In this document: piece by piece, positions 19,407 through 28,357 of the stretch | How the letters are laid out: each line of letters opens with the position of its first letter | How positions within the stretch are numbered: position 1 is the first letter of the stretch | From: JASLBX01 sp035762665 | GTDB taxonomy: Bacteria > Actinomycetota > Actinomycetes > Jiangellales > Jiangellaceae | DNA length: 64,000 nt | Reading direction: 5' to 3' | Assembly (NCBI GenBank): GCA_035762665.1 | Contig: DASTNZ010000155.1 | Span: 18,550 to 82,549, forward strand | Program-made: the position numbers and the translations under genes | Notes under the pieces: generated by a model | The model's input: only the letters and a program-made list of their open reading frames with translations | Told to the model about the DNA's origin: nothing | The model's database searches: none

Positions 19407-21866
19407 TCAGTGCTGGCTGGCTGGGCCGGAAACGGCGGCGATAGGTTGCTGCGCCGGGCTGCCTGAGCCGTCCCGCCGGCCCGTCGGGTCAGGTAGGGCG
19501 ATGGGTACGCCACTCGCCGCCGCTGCGACCGCCGGCGCTGGTCCGGCCCAGGCAAGTAGCAGAGTGTCCTCGCCCTTGAGGAAGCGGTGGCAGCGCACGC
19601 CACCGGTTGCCCGTCCCTTCGCGGGGTATTCCGAGTACGAGGTCACCTTGACGTTGCCGGCTTGGCTGCCGGGCAGTGCGTCGGAGCTGCCGGACACCGT
19701 GACGACCGAGGAATCGGTGCCCGGGTCGACCGAGCCGAAGAACACCACCCGGGCGCCCTTGACGAGCCGGATGCCGACGATGCCTCCGCCGCTGCGGCCC
19801 TGAGGCCGCACGGCGCTCGCAGAGAACCTCAGCAGCTGGGCGTCCGAGGTCACAAAGACGAGCTCCTCCTCGCCGGTGCGGAGCTCGGCGGCACCCACGA
19901 CTTGGTCCCCGTCGTCGAGCCGGATGACATCCCACTCGTCCTTGTTCGACGGGTAGTCCGGGTTGACCCGTTTGACGACGCCGCGGGCGGTACCCAGCGC
20001 GAGCCCGTGGGAGCCCGGTTCGAACGTGGTCAGGCCGAGTACACGCTCGTCCTTGGCCAGTTCGATGAACTCCTTGACCGGCGCCCCGCCGGAGAGGTTG
20101 GGTGCCTGCGCCGTCGGTGGCAGCGCTGGCAGGTCCAGCACGGGCAACCGGACCATCCGGCCGGTGCTTGTGGCAACCCCGATCTGCCCTCTGGCCGTCG
20201 TCCGGACCTGGGAAACGACAACGTCGTGTTTGGCCCGCTTGCCGCCGGCAGCGATCCGTTCGTCACTAGTCGTCCGAGCCAGCAGGCCGGTGGACGACAA
20301 CAGGACGAAGCAGGGGTCATCGGACACCTCGAGGGTGCCGGCTGCCGGCGCCGCGGCCGGTGTGCCGGCCGACTCCAGCAGTACCGTGCGCCGGGGCGTG
20401 GCGTGCGCGGCAGCGACCTCGGCCAACTCCTGCGACACGACCTCACGCAGCCTGTCCTCGCTCTCGAGGATCTCGGTGAGCTCGTCGATGGTGCGGCGCA
20501 ACTGGTCGGCCTCGCTCTCCAGCTCGAGCCGGTCGTATTTGGTGAGCCGGCGCAGCGGGGTGTCGAGGATGTAGCGGGCTTGAGTCTCGGTCAGGTCGAA
20601 CACGCTCATCAGCCGGTCACGAGCGTCCGTGGCATCCTCGGACGAGCGGATCAGCTGGATGACCTCGTCGATGTCCAGCAGGGCGATCAGCAGGCCGTCG
20701 ACCAGGTGCAGCCGGTCGGCGGCCTTGGTGCGGCGAAACTCGCTACGCCGCCGGACCACGTCCAGCCGGTGCTTGAGAAAGACCTCCAGCAGCTCCTTGA
20801 GGCCCAGAGTGCGCGGCTGGCCGTCCACGAGTGCGACGTTGTTGATCGCGAACGACTCTTCGAGTGGCGTCAGCCGGTAGAGGTGCTCGAGGACCGCCTC
20901 GGGCACGAAGCCACTCTTGAGTTCGATCACCAGCCGGAGTGGAGTGTTGCGGTCGGTGTAGTCCTCGACATCCGCAATGCCTTGTAGCTTCTTGCCGCGG
21001 ACGAGCTCGGCGATCCGATGGCGGACCCGTTCGGGCCCGACCAGGTAGGGCAGCTCGGTGACCACGATGCCTTTGCGCCGGGGCGTGATGTTCTCGACTC
21101 GGGCGGTCGCCCGGGTGCGGAACGAGCCGCGCCCCGTCTCGTAAGCCTCGCGGATACCCTCCAGCCCCACGACCCGCCCGCCGGTCGGCAGGTCCGGCCC
21201 CGGGACGAAGCGCATCAGGTCGTCCAGGGTGGCATCCGGGTTCCCCAGCAGGTGCCTCGCGGCTTCGATGACCTCGCCCAGGTTGTGCGGCGGCATGTTG
21301 GTCGCCATGCCGACCGCGATGCCGCTGGCGCCGTTGACCAGCAGGTTGGGGAACGCCGCCGGCAGCACGTCCGGCTGCTCGAACTGCCCGTCGTAATTGG
21401 GCACCATGTCGACGACGTTCTCGTCAAGCGACTGCGTGAGCAGCGTGGCCGCCTCGGCCATGCGGCATTCGGTGTACCGGTAATGTGCAGGCCCGGCATC
21501 GAGGGAGCCGAAGTTGCCGTGCCCGTCCACCAATGGCAGGCGCATCGCCCAGGGCTGCGCCATCCGGACGAGCGTGTCATAGATGGCACCGTCTCCGTGC
21601 GGGTGCAGCTTGCCCATGACGTCACCGACGACCCGGCCACACTTGACGTGCGCGCGGTCGGGCCGCAGACCCATCTCGTTCATCTGGAACAAGATCCGCC
21701 GCTGCACCGGCTTGAGGCCATCGCGAGCATCGGGGATCGCCCTGGAGTAGATGACCGAGTAGGCGTACTCGAGGAAGCTGCCGCGCATCTCCTCGGAGAT
21801 GTCGACATCGAGGATCATCTCCTCGAAATCGTCCGGCGGCGGGTTCTTGGTGGTACGGCGGGCCAT
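19407..21866 (-). CDS. parC: DNA topoisomerase IV subunit A (ParC; GyrA family)
   Basis: An 819-residue type IIA topoisomerase subunit that cleaves and rejoins DNA to decatenate chromosomes. The start MARRTTKNPPPDDFEE and the lack of a clear GyrA-box match the actinobacterial ParC group rather than GyrA. The catalytic tyrosine is Tyr131 in RYTECRM; HPHGDGAIYD (88-97) is the quinolone-resistance region. The C-terminal third is the beta-pinwheel DNA-wrapping domain. It converges on coxG with 74 bases between the stops. The parE partner is not in the window. Confidence 0.92.
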   Translation of the reverse strand: MARRTTKNPPPDDFEEMILDVDISEEMRGSFLEYAYSVIYSRAIPDARDGLKPVQRRILFQMNEMGLRPDRAHVKCGRVVGDVMGKLHPHGDGAIYDTLVRMAQPWAMRLPLVDGHGNFGSLDAGPAHYRYTECRMAEAATLLTQSLDENVVDMVPNYDGQFEQPDVLPAAFPNLLVNGASGIAVGMATNMPPHNLGEVIEAARHLLGNPDATLDDLMRFVPGPDLPTGGRVVGLEGIREAYETGRGSFRTRATARVENITPRRKGIVVTELPYLVGPERVRHRIAELVRGKKLQGIADVEDYTDRNTPLRLVIELKSGFVPEAVLEHLYRLTPLEESFAINNVALVDGQPRTLGLKELLEVFLKHRLDVVRRRSEFRRTKAADRLHLVDGLLIALLDIDEVIQLIRSSEDATDARDRLMSVFDLTETQARYILDTPLRRLTKYDRLELESEADQLRRTIDELTEILESEDRLREVVSQELAEVAAAHATPRRTVLLESAGTPAAAPAAGTLEVSDDPCFVLLSSTGLLARTTSDERIAAGGKRAKHDVVVSQVRTTARGQIGVATSTGRMVRLPVLDLPALPPTAQAPNLSGGAPVKEFIELAKDERVLGLTTFEPGSHGLALGTARGVVKRVNPDYPSNKDEWDVIRLDDGDQVVGAAELRTGEEELVFVTSDAQLLRFSASAVRPQGRSGGGIVGIRLVKGARVVFFGSVDPGTDSSVVTVSGSSDALPGSQAGNVKVTSYSEYPAKGRATGGVRCHRFLKGEDTLLLAWAGPAPAVAAAASGVPIALPDPTGRRDGSGSPAQQPIAAVSGPASQH

Positions 21867-22130
21867 GGCCGGTCGTGCTCCTCGATCGACAGGATTCGGA
21901 CGCCCTCATTGTTGCTCGCGGAACCGCCCGAGCAGTGGACCGACCCGCGCTGCCACGGGCAGGTTCACAGTTCAGGAGCCGGCCGGCGGCTGATCGGCGA
22001 GACCGGTTCCGAAGAGTCCGTATTGTCAGGGCCTTCGGCTCTGGCGGGGCAATGTCCACAAAGCGCACGATCAGAGTGGGTGAGGAATGCGAAGTCGGTC
22101 GTTCCTGCCCGGCGCGGGGAGGTGAGCGCG

Positions 22131-22505
22131 ATGACGGTACTTCAGGAACCGCCGATCAGGGAGGTCACGGCTCAGCCGACTGTGGCTCCTCCGGTGACGC
22201 CAGTCAAAAAGGCTAGGATCTGGCCGCGAATCGTGGCGGCAGCGGCCGTTCTCCTGGCCTTCGGCGTCGGTCTGGGGATTGGGCTGTTCGTGATAAACGG
22301 CGACATTGATTCGCTGCAGGACGATGTTGCGTCGCTGCAAACGGATTTGCAGGTGGCGCAGGATCAGATCGGTGACCTGCGGACGGATGTGATCATGCTG
22401 GAGTCTGGTTACAGCCTCGAGCGTGAGCACCTGGCCCAGGCGCCCGACACAGTCCCCCTTTCGTTGGGCAACCTGAACGAGCACCTGGCGCAGGCTCCAC
22501 GGTGA
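22131..22505 (+). CDS. Small single-pass membrane protein with coiled coil, function unknown
   Basis: A 124-residue protein. A Pro/Val-rich cytoplasmic N-terminus precedes one transmembrane helix (IVAAAAVLLAFGVGLGIGLFV). Then comes a heptad-like coiled-coil stretch (DIDSLQDDVASLQTDLQ and on), and a C-terminal tail carries EHLAQAP twice. The ATG at 22131 has GGGGAGG eight bases upstream; in-frame codons further 5' run into the opposite strand of parC. It is followed by a perfect hairpin terminator, so it is probably expressed as a single gene. I do not recognise a family. Confidence 0.7.
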   Translation: MTVLQEPPIREVTAQPTVAPPVTPVKKARIWPRIVAAAAVLLAFGVGLGIGLFVINGDIDSLQDDVASLQTDLQVAQDQIGDLRTDVIMLESGYSLEREHLAQAPDTVPLSLGNLNEHLAQAPR

Positions 22506-22542
22506 TCGTGATGATTCTCGACGAAGCACTCTGACGGCTCCA

Positions 22543-22570
22543 AGGTCCCCGGAATTTATTCCGGGGACCT
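22543..22570 (+). terminator. Perfect hairpin terminator
   Basis: AGGTCCCCGGAA (22543-22554), a TTTA loop, then TTCCGGGGACCT (22559-22570): a 12-bp perfect stem 38 bases after the stop of the small membrane protein gene. No long U-tract follows, as is common in actinobacteria. Confidence 0.8.
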
Positions 22571-22769
22571 GTCTACCTCCTCCCAGCGGTATCGCAGCGG
22601 TAATGCCATCCGTGCCATTCGGGTTCGTACCGCACTCCGACGTAGCCGGTTCAGATGGGGATTCCGGCCGACGAGGCGTGGGTGGTGAACCTGTCGTTGA
22701 GCAGGCGAAGCGCTAGCGTGCAGAAGGAGCGCGCAACAGAGCGCCGATTCGACAGTGAGGTGGCACGAG

Positions 22770-25442
22770 ATGGACATGAGCACATCGACATACCCGGCGC
22801 ACTGGGAAGCCGATGTCGTGCTCTCCGACGGGGCGACTGCGCACGTGCGGCCCATCCGGCCGGACGACGCTGATCGCTTGGTCGCCTTCTACGCACGGGT
22901 CAGCGACGAGTCCAAGTACTACCGGTTCTTCGCGCCGTACCCGCAACTGTCCGCGCGCGATATCGGGCTGTTCACCCACGTCGACCACTCCGATCGGGTC
23001 GCGCTCATCATGCTGGCCGGTGACAACATGATCGCCGTGGGCCGGTACGACCGCATCGACAAGGAGCAGGCAGAGGTGGCGTTCCTTGTCGAGGATGCCC
23101 ACCAGGGTCGGGGCATCGGCAGCGTCCTGCTGGAACACCTCGCGCAGGCCGCCCGGGAGAACGGCATAGCCCGGTTCGTGGCGGAGGTGCTTCCACAGAA
23201 CCGAAAGATGATCAAGGTCTTCGCGGACGCCGGGTACACGGTCGGCAACACCTTCGAGGACGGCGTGGTGCACGTCAGGTTCGAGATCCATCCGACCGAG
23301 AACTCGCTGGCAGTGATGACCGCGCGCGAGCACCGTGCCGAGGCGCGGTCGATCGGCCGCCTGCTGACCCCACGATCGGTCGCCGTGGTCGGCGCCAGCC
23401 GGTCTCGCGAAAAGGTTGGCCAGGCCCTGGTGCGCAACCTGGTCCTGGGCGGATTCACCGGGCCGGTGTACGCGGTCAACCCTGGTGCGCCGGCGATCGC
23501 GGGCGTGCCCGCGTACCCCAGCGTCGCCGAGATTCCTGGCGAGGTCGATCTGGTGGTCATCTCGGTGCCGGCCCCGGCGGTGCTGCCGGTCGTGCTGGAG
23601 TGTGCCTCAAAGGGGGTGAAGGGCCTGGTCGTGGTCTCCGCGGGATTCGCGGAGACCGGTGAGGAGGACGGACGGGCCCGCCAGGCTGAGTTGGTCCGGC
23701 TGGCCCGGGCCAACGGCATGCGGGTTGTGGGGCCAAACTGCCTGGGCATTGTCAACACGGATCCGGAGTATTCGCTCAACGCCTCCCTGGCCCGCGTCCT
23801 ACCGCCACCGGGCCGGGTCGGGTTCTTCTCACAGTCCGGCGCCCTCGGCATAGCCATCTTGGAGACCGTAGCCGAACGTGGCCTGGGTTTGGCGACCTTC
23901 GTCTCCGCGGGCAACCGGGCCGACGTCTCCGGCAACGACCTGCTGCAGTACTGGCAGGACGACCCGGCGACCGACGTCGTCCTGCTCTACCTCGAGTCGA
24001 TCGGCAACCCTCGCAAGTTCTCCCGGCTGGCCCGCCGCGTTGCGTCCAGCAAGCCGGTCGTCGCCGTCAAGAGCGGCCGGTCGACACAGGGTGTGCCGCT
24101 CGGGCACGCGGTGCGCCGGAGTTCGATGCCGGTGGCAGCGCTGGATGCGATGTTCCGCCAGTCGGGGGTCGTCCGTGTCGACACGCTGGCGGAGATGTTC
24201 GACGCGGCTCAGGTGCTGGCCTACCAGCCGCTTCCGGAGGGGCGGCGGGTGGCAGTAGTGGGCAATTCAGACTCGATAGGCCTGCTGGCCGCGGACGCCG
24301 CCGACAGTGCCGGGCTGGAGCTCGTCGGCCAGCCGCGTGACCTGGGGCCATCGGCGTCCGCAGCGGACTTCGAGCACGCCCTGGCCGAGACACTCGACGA
24401 CCCGAACGTGGACTCGATCATCGTGGTGTTCGTGCCCACGGTGGAATCATCGCGCGGCGACGAGGTGGCTCAGGTGCTGGCGGCCACTGCGGGCGCGCGG
24501 GGGGTCAAGCCGATTGTCACGACATTCCTCGGTGTCAGGGGAGTGCCGGAGCCGCTGCGAGTGCTGGACGAGCGCGGCAGCGCCGGCCGGGGGTCGATCC
24601 CGTCGTACCTATCGGCCGAAGAGGCGGTCCGGGCACTCGCCCACGCCACGTCGTACGCCGCTTGGCGGCGCCGTCCTCAGGGTGTGGTTCCTGAGCTCGA
24701 CGATTGCGATGTGGACACGGCCCGGGCGATCGTCACCGCAGCGCTGGACGGACATCCGGACGGGACCGACCTTGATGCCGAACGGCTTCGCCAGCTGCTG
24801 GCGTGCTACGGCATAACCCTGCTGGAGATGATCCCTGCCACCACCGTCGACGAGGCGATCGTGGCGGGCGAGCGGCTCGGCTGGAATGTCGTGCTCAAGG
24901 CGACCGCACCGCACCTGCGTTTCCGGCCCGACCTGGCCGACGTGTGGCGCAATATCGACACCGCGGACGAGATGCGCGATGCGTGGGTGACGATGTCGCG
25001 GACGCTCGCCGACCCGGCAGATGCGAGATTCGTCGTCCAGTCAATGGCGCCGCCTGGCATTCCCGTGGTGATCCGTGCGGAAGAGGACGACCTGTTCGGT
25101 CCGGTCGTGTCATTCGGCATGTCCGGAGTGCCGACAGACCTGCTTGGCGATCGGGCATACCGCATCCCGCCCCTGACCGACGTCGATGCGCGCGAGATGA
25201 CGCAGGAGATCAAGGCAGCGCCGTTGCTGCTGGGCTACCACGGGGGCGCGGTAGCAGATCTGGCCGCGATCGAGGACCTGCTGCATCGTGTGTCGCGGCT
25301 CACCGACGACCTGCCCGAGGTGGTCGATCTGGCGCTGACCCCCATCCTGGCCGCACCTGACGGCTGCTCGGTCGTGAACGGCTCGGCCACTGTGGCCCAG
25401 CCCGGTGCCCGGTCGGACTGGTACACGAGGCGGCTTGGTTAA
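22770..25442 (+). CDS. GNAT acetyltransferase fused to acyl-CoA synthetase (ADP-forming)-like domains (Pat-type protein lysine acetyltransferase)
   Basis: An 890-residue fusion. The N-terminal GNAT domain (~10-175) has the acetyl-CoA pyrophosphate loop in AHQGRGIGSVLL. A CoA-binding Rossmann domain follows (SVAVVGASRSREKVGQALVR), then succinyl-CoA ligase-like domains (VGFFSQSGALGIA) and a C-terminal ATP-grasp domain (~670-885). Such proteins acetylate lysines, classically inactivating acetyl-CoA synthetase. Here GNAT comes first, as reported for Streptomyces Pat, the reverse of enteric Pat. The ATG at 22770 is preferred because GAGG lies 9 bases upstream; a GTG at 22755 and an ATG at 22776 are alternatives. 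Confidence 0.88.
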   Translation: MDMSTSTYPAHWEADVVLSDGATAHVRPIRPDDADRLVAFYARVSDESKYYRFFAPYPQLSARDIGLFTHVDHSDRVALIMLAGDNMIAVGRYDRIDKEQAEVAFLVEDAHQGRGIGSVLLEHLAQAARENGIARFVAEVLPQNRKMIKVFADAGYTVGNTFEDGVVHVRFEIHPTENSLAVMTAREHRAEARSIGRLLTPRSVAVVGASRSREKVGQALVRNLVLGGFTGPVYAVNPGAPAIAGVPAYPSVAEIPGEVDLVVISVPAPAVLPVVLECASKGVKGLVVVSAGFAETGEEDGRARQAELVRLARANGMRVVGPNCLGIVNTDPEYSLNASLARVLPPPGRVGFFSQSGALGIAILETVAERGLGLATFVSAGNRADVSGNDLLQYWQDDPATDVVLLYLESIGNPRKFSRLARRVASSKPVVAVKSGRSTQGVPLGHAVRRSSMPVAALDAMFRQSGVVRVDTLAEMFDAAQVLAYQPLPEGRRVAVVGNSDSIGLLAADAADSAGLELVGQPRDLGPSASAADFEHALAETLDDPNVDSIIVVFVPTVESSRGDEVAQVLAATAGARGVKPIVTTFLGVRGVPEPLRVLDERGSAGRGSIPSYLSAEEAVRALAHATSYAAWRRRPQGVVPELDDCDVDTARAIVTAALDGHPDGTDLDAERLRQLLACYGITLLEMIPATTVDEAIVAGERLGWNVVLKATAPHLRFRPDLADVWRNIDTADEMRDAWVTMSRTLADPADARFVVQSMAPPGIPVVIRAEEDDLFGPVVSFGMSGVPTDLLGDRAYRIPPLTDVDAREMTQEIKAAPLLLGYHGGAVADLAAIEDLLHRVSRLTDDLPEVVDLALTPILAAPDGCSVVNGSATVAQPGARSDWYTRRLG

Positions 25443-25472
25443 CCCGCCCGCCTCTCATGCAAAGATGGGGTC

Positions 25473-26054
25473 ATGGCCAACGTGGGAACGCGTGAAGCGC
25501 TCCGGCTCGCCATCCAGCAGGCGGGCTATTACCCGGCTCTGGTGGCGGACACGCTCGAGACGGCGCTCGCCGACGAGCCGGTGGAGTCGTACTTCGTCCA
25601 CCACGAGCCGCACTTCGACCGGGACGAGCTGCGGCGGCACGTCAGCGTCCTGGTACTCACTCCGACCCGCCTTATCGTCGGCCACACCGACGAATACCCA
25701 GCCGACGAGGCCAACCCACTGCCTTACGCGACGACCTCTACCGAGGCCATTCCGCTAGACCGGGTCTCATCGGTAGTGGTCAGCCGGACGGTGACCTCGC
25801 CCGCCTCCTACGCTACGGGCGATCCGGCGCGCGACGTCGTGATCACCGTCGGTTGGGGTGCGATGAACCGGATCGACGTCGAGCCGGCCGGCTGCGCCGA
25901 CCCGACCTGCGAGGCCGATCACGGCTACACGGGCACCGTGACGTCCGACGACTTCTCCCTCCGGGTGAGCGAGGCCGCCGACGGCCGGCCACGGGTCGAG
26001 GATCTGCTGCGGTTCGCCAAGGCGTTGTCCACCGCGACGGTGAAGGTACGGTGA
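25473..26054 (+). CDS. DUF5998 family protein
   Basis: A 193-residue actinobacterial protein of unknown function. It has an N-terminal helical part (REALRLAIQQAGYYPALVADTLETAL) and a PH-like beta region (VLVLTPTRLIVGHTDE, then TTSTEAIPLDRVSSVVVSR). A cysteine pair lies in GCADPTCEADHGY. The downstream phosphodiesterase gene overlaps it by GTGA, and this pairing is typical of the family, which suggests a shared role. Assignment to DUF5998 is from sequence pattern and context. Confidence 0.72.
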   Translation: MANVGTREALRLAIQQAGYYPALVADTLETALADEPVESYFVHHEPHFDRDELRRHVSVLVLTPTRLIVGHTDEYPADEANPLPYATTSTEAIPLDRVSSVVVSRTVTSPASYATGDPARDVVITVGWGAMNRIDVEPAGCADPTCEADHGYTGTVTSDDFSLRVSEAADGRPRVEDLLRFAKALSTATVKVR

Positions 26055-27196
26055 CGACGGCCGGGCCGGCAGGTACTATCGTCCTGCCGCGCTACGGCGA
26101 GGCTTCGCTCACTGACGTGCTGCCGTCGGTGCTGGGTGCACTGGGTGTGGCCGGCGAACAGAACGACCTGGGCCTGCCGGCGGCTTGGAAGTACTGCGTT
26201 CTGTTGATCGATGGGTTGGGTTGGAATGCCCTGCGCGCCCACCAGGCACAGGCGCCTTTCCTCAACTCGATGGCCGGCGTCGCGATCACCGCGAGTGTGC
26301 CCAGCACCACGGTCACCTGCCTGACCAGCCTGGGTACCGGACTCGCGCCGGGGCGGCATGGGCTGCTCGGCTACACCACGCGCAAACCGGGTACGGCGAC
26401 CACCCTGTTCAACGCGCTGAAGTGGGACGAGCACAAGGACGTCGACCCGGTCGTGTACCAGCCGCACCCGACCGTGTTCGAGCGGGCGGCTCGAGCAGGA
26501 GTGGCCGTCACGGTGCTCGGGCAGCGCAAGTTCAACAAGTCCGGGCTCACCACAGCGGCGCTGCGAAGTCCCGGCTTCGCGATCGCGGACAGCATGGGCG
26601 AGCGCGTCGCGCTGGCAGCCGCAGCAATCGCGGACAGCTCCAGGCCCGCCCTGGTGTACGTCTACGACGGCGATCTTGACTTCACCGGTCACCAGCGAGG
26701 GTGCCGGTCGGCGGCATGGCGGCACCAGTTGGCGGTTCTGGACCGGTTCGTCGAGGAGCTGTACCTCGCCTTACCGCACGGCGCAGTGCTGCTGGTGACG
26801 GCCGACCATGGCATGGTGGACGTCACGTCGGAACTGCGGATCGACGTAGACCAGGTCACGGCGCTGCGCGACGGAGTCGCCCTCGTGGGCGGCGAGGCCC
26901 GGTTCAGGCATGTCTACGCGGCCGACGGCGCCGCCGGCGACGTGTTAGCCGCGTGGCGCGACGTTCTCGGGTCGCGGGCCACCGTGCTCCTTCGGGACGA
27001 CGCGATCGCCCGCGGCTGGTTCGGTGCTGTGGAGGCACGCGTCGTGGATCGGATCGGCGACGTGGTGGCCAGCATCGACGGCGACTGCGCCGTGGAGTAT
27101 CGCAGCGTTTTCCCGATCGAGGCGAAACTGATCGGCCTACACGGTGCCCTGAGCGCGGATGAGATGTTGGTGCCGCTGCTGACGCTGCCTTGCTGA
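26051..27196 (+). CDS. Alkaline phosphatase superfamily nucleotide pyrophosphatase/phosphodiesterase
   Basis: A 381-residue metal-dependent hydrolase. Metal ligands and the nucleophile can be placed: an Asp in LLIDGLGWNAL, a Thr nucleophile in SVPSTTVTCLTSL, DGDLDFTGH, TADHGM and a distal LHGALS histidine. This set matches nucleotide pyrophosphatase/phosphodiesterases. No signal peptide is visible, so it probably acts in the cytoplasm; the substrate is unknown. The GTG start overlaps the DUF5998 stop. Confidence 0.85.
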   Translation: MTTAGPAGTIVLPRYGEASLTDVLPSVLGALGVAGEQNDLGLPAAWKYCVLLIDGLGWNALRAHQAQAPFLNSMAGVAITASVPSTTVTCLTSLGTGLAPGRHGLLGYTTRKPGTATTLFNALKWDEHKDVDPVVYQPHPTVFERAARAGVAVTVLGQRKFNKSGLTTAALRSPGFAIADSMGERVALAAAAIADSSRPALVYVYDGDLDFTGHQRGCRSAAWRHQLAVLDRFVEELYLALPHGAVLLVTADHGMVDVTSELRIDVDQVTALRDGVALVGGEARFRHVYAADGAAGDVLAAWRDVLGSRATVLLRDDAIARGWFGAVEARVVDRIGDVVASIDGDCAVEYRSVFPIEAKLIGLHGALSADEMLVPLLTLPC

Positions 27197-27203
27197 GGAC
27201 GCC

Positions 27204-28274
27204 TTACTCGGATTTGTCGCGGCGACCGAACATGATCTCGTCCCAACTCGGTACGCTGGGCCGCTTCGAGCGCGACCGCTTGGCCCGCGGCGGGGCGGGC
27301 TCGTCCGGCTGGGCGGGTGCAACATCGCCACTCGCAGCCCGCGCAGCGACTGGCCGCTGTGGCGGGGTCTCCTCGACCTCGATGCGGCTGGCGATGTCAC
27401 TGAGCCGGAGGCGGTCGCTAGTGGGCTCTTCGCTGTCGCGGGACCACGGGTCGGGACGATCGTCACGGTCCGAGGACCGTCGTTCCGGGTGCAGGCGGCG
27501 CGCGTCGTACTGGGCCCGCTGGGCCGTAATCGGCACGGGGACGGTCGGTTCGTTGTCGTACTCGACGGCGTCGTCGCCCGGCTCAACAACACCTGGACCA
27601 TCGACGATGATTGGCTCGTCATCCGGATCGGACACCACCGACAGCCGGGCCGGCCCGGTGGGCACTGGAGGCTCCACGACGGGTTCGGGTTCGACCTGGG
27701 CCCGTTCGCCTGCGACTGCCCGGGCCTCGTCGTTGTCGGGTACAACCGAGCGCCCGGTGGGGTCGAACGTGAAGCGAGCCTCCTTCTCGTCCTGTTGCGA
27801 CGGCCAGCGCGCGCTGACAATCCAGCGCCCGTCGTCACGTCGCCAGGCGTCCCAGGCGACGGTCTCGGGGTCGATGTCGTAACTGCTGACCCACTCGGCG
27901 ACGGTCTCCTGGAGGGGACGGTTCGGCGACTCGTTGCTGATCCGGCGGATGATGGCCTGCTGGGCTCGGCCGGCGATGTGCTCACGCTCGGCGAGGACCG
28001 GGCCGGCGAACCGCAGGACCCTGTCGAGCGGGACTCCGGCGGCTGCCGCCACCGACTGGACGCTCTCACCTGAGCGGACCCGGGCCTGGATGTCGCGTGG
28101 CCTCAGTTGGCTGTCCATCTGAATCTCCAGCTGCCCCAGCCGAGCCCGGTCCCCGCGGAGGGCGGCGTGCAGGCGCTCGTCGAGGGGCAGCGACATAGGG
28201 GTTTCGTCGCCGTCGGCATGGAGGATGAGATGCATGCCGTCGTCGCTCATGGCGACGAGTCGCAGCTTGCGCAT
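27204..28274 (-). CDS. sepH: Cell division protein SepH
   Basis: A 356-residue protein. The N-terminal DUF3071 region (RKLRLVAMSDDGMHLIL) has a helix-turn-helix-like segment (SGESVQSVAAAAGVPLDRVLRFAGPV). A long acidic, Pro-rich disordered stretch follows, then the short conserved tail VPSWDEIMFG. This is SepH, which binds FtsZ and stimulates its assembly during septation in actinobacteria. Its stop lies 8 bases from the stop of the converging phosphodiesterase gene. Confidence 0.9.
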   Translation of the reverse strand: MRKLRLVAMSDDGMHLILHADGDETPMSLPLDERLHAALRGDRARLGQLEIQMDSQLRPRDIQARVRSGESVQSVAAAAGVPLDRVLRFAGPVLAEREHIAGRAQQAIIRRISNESPNRPLQETVAEWVSSYDIDPETVAWDAWRRDDGRWIVSARWPSQQDEKEARFTFDPTGRSVVPDNDEARAVAGERAQVEPEPVVEPPVPTGPARLSVVSDPDDEPIIVDGPGVVEPGDDAVEYDNEPTVPVPITAQRAQYDARRLHPERRSSDRDDRPDPWSRDSEEPTSDRLRLSDIASRIEVEETPPQRPVAARAASGDVAPAQPDEPAPPRAKRSRSKRPSVPSWDEIMFGRRDKSE

Positions 28275-28357
28275 CCCCGGGCCTCCTACTACTGGCTGGC
28301 CTCTATCGTTACCCCGGTCAGCGGACTGACCAAGCCGCCACGCCGCGCGCCCCGGCG

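Noticed and set aside
19587..20987. Long plus-strand ORF opposite parC
   Set aside because: It is a shadow frame of parC with Arg/Gln/His-rich, motif-free sequence.
19407..21866. GyrA
   Set aside because: No clear GyrA-box and an N-terminus matching actinobacterial ParC; gyrB and dnaA-region genes are not near.
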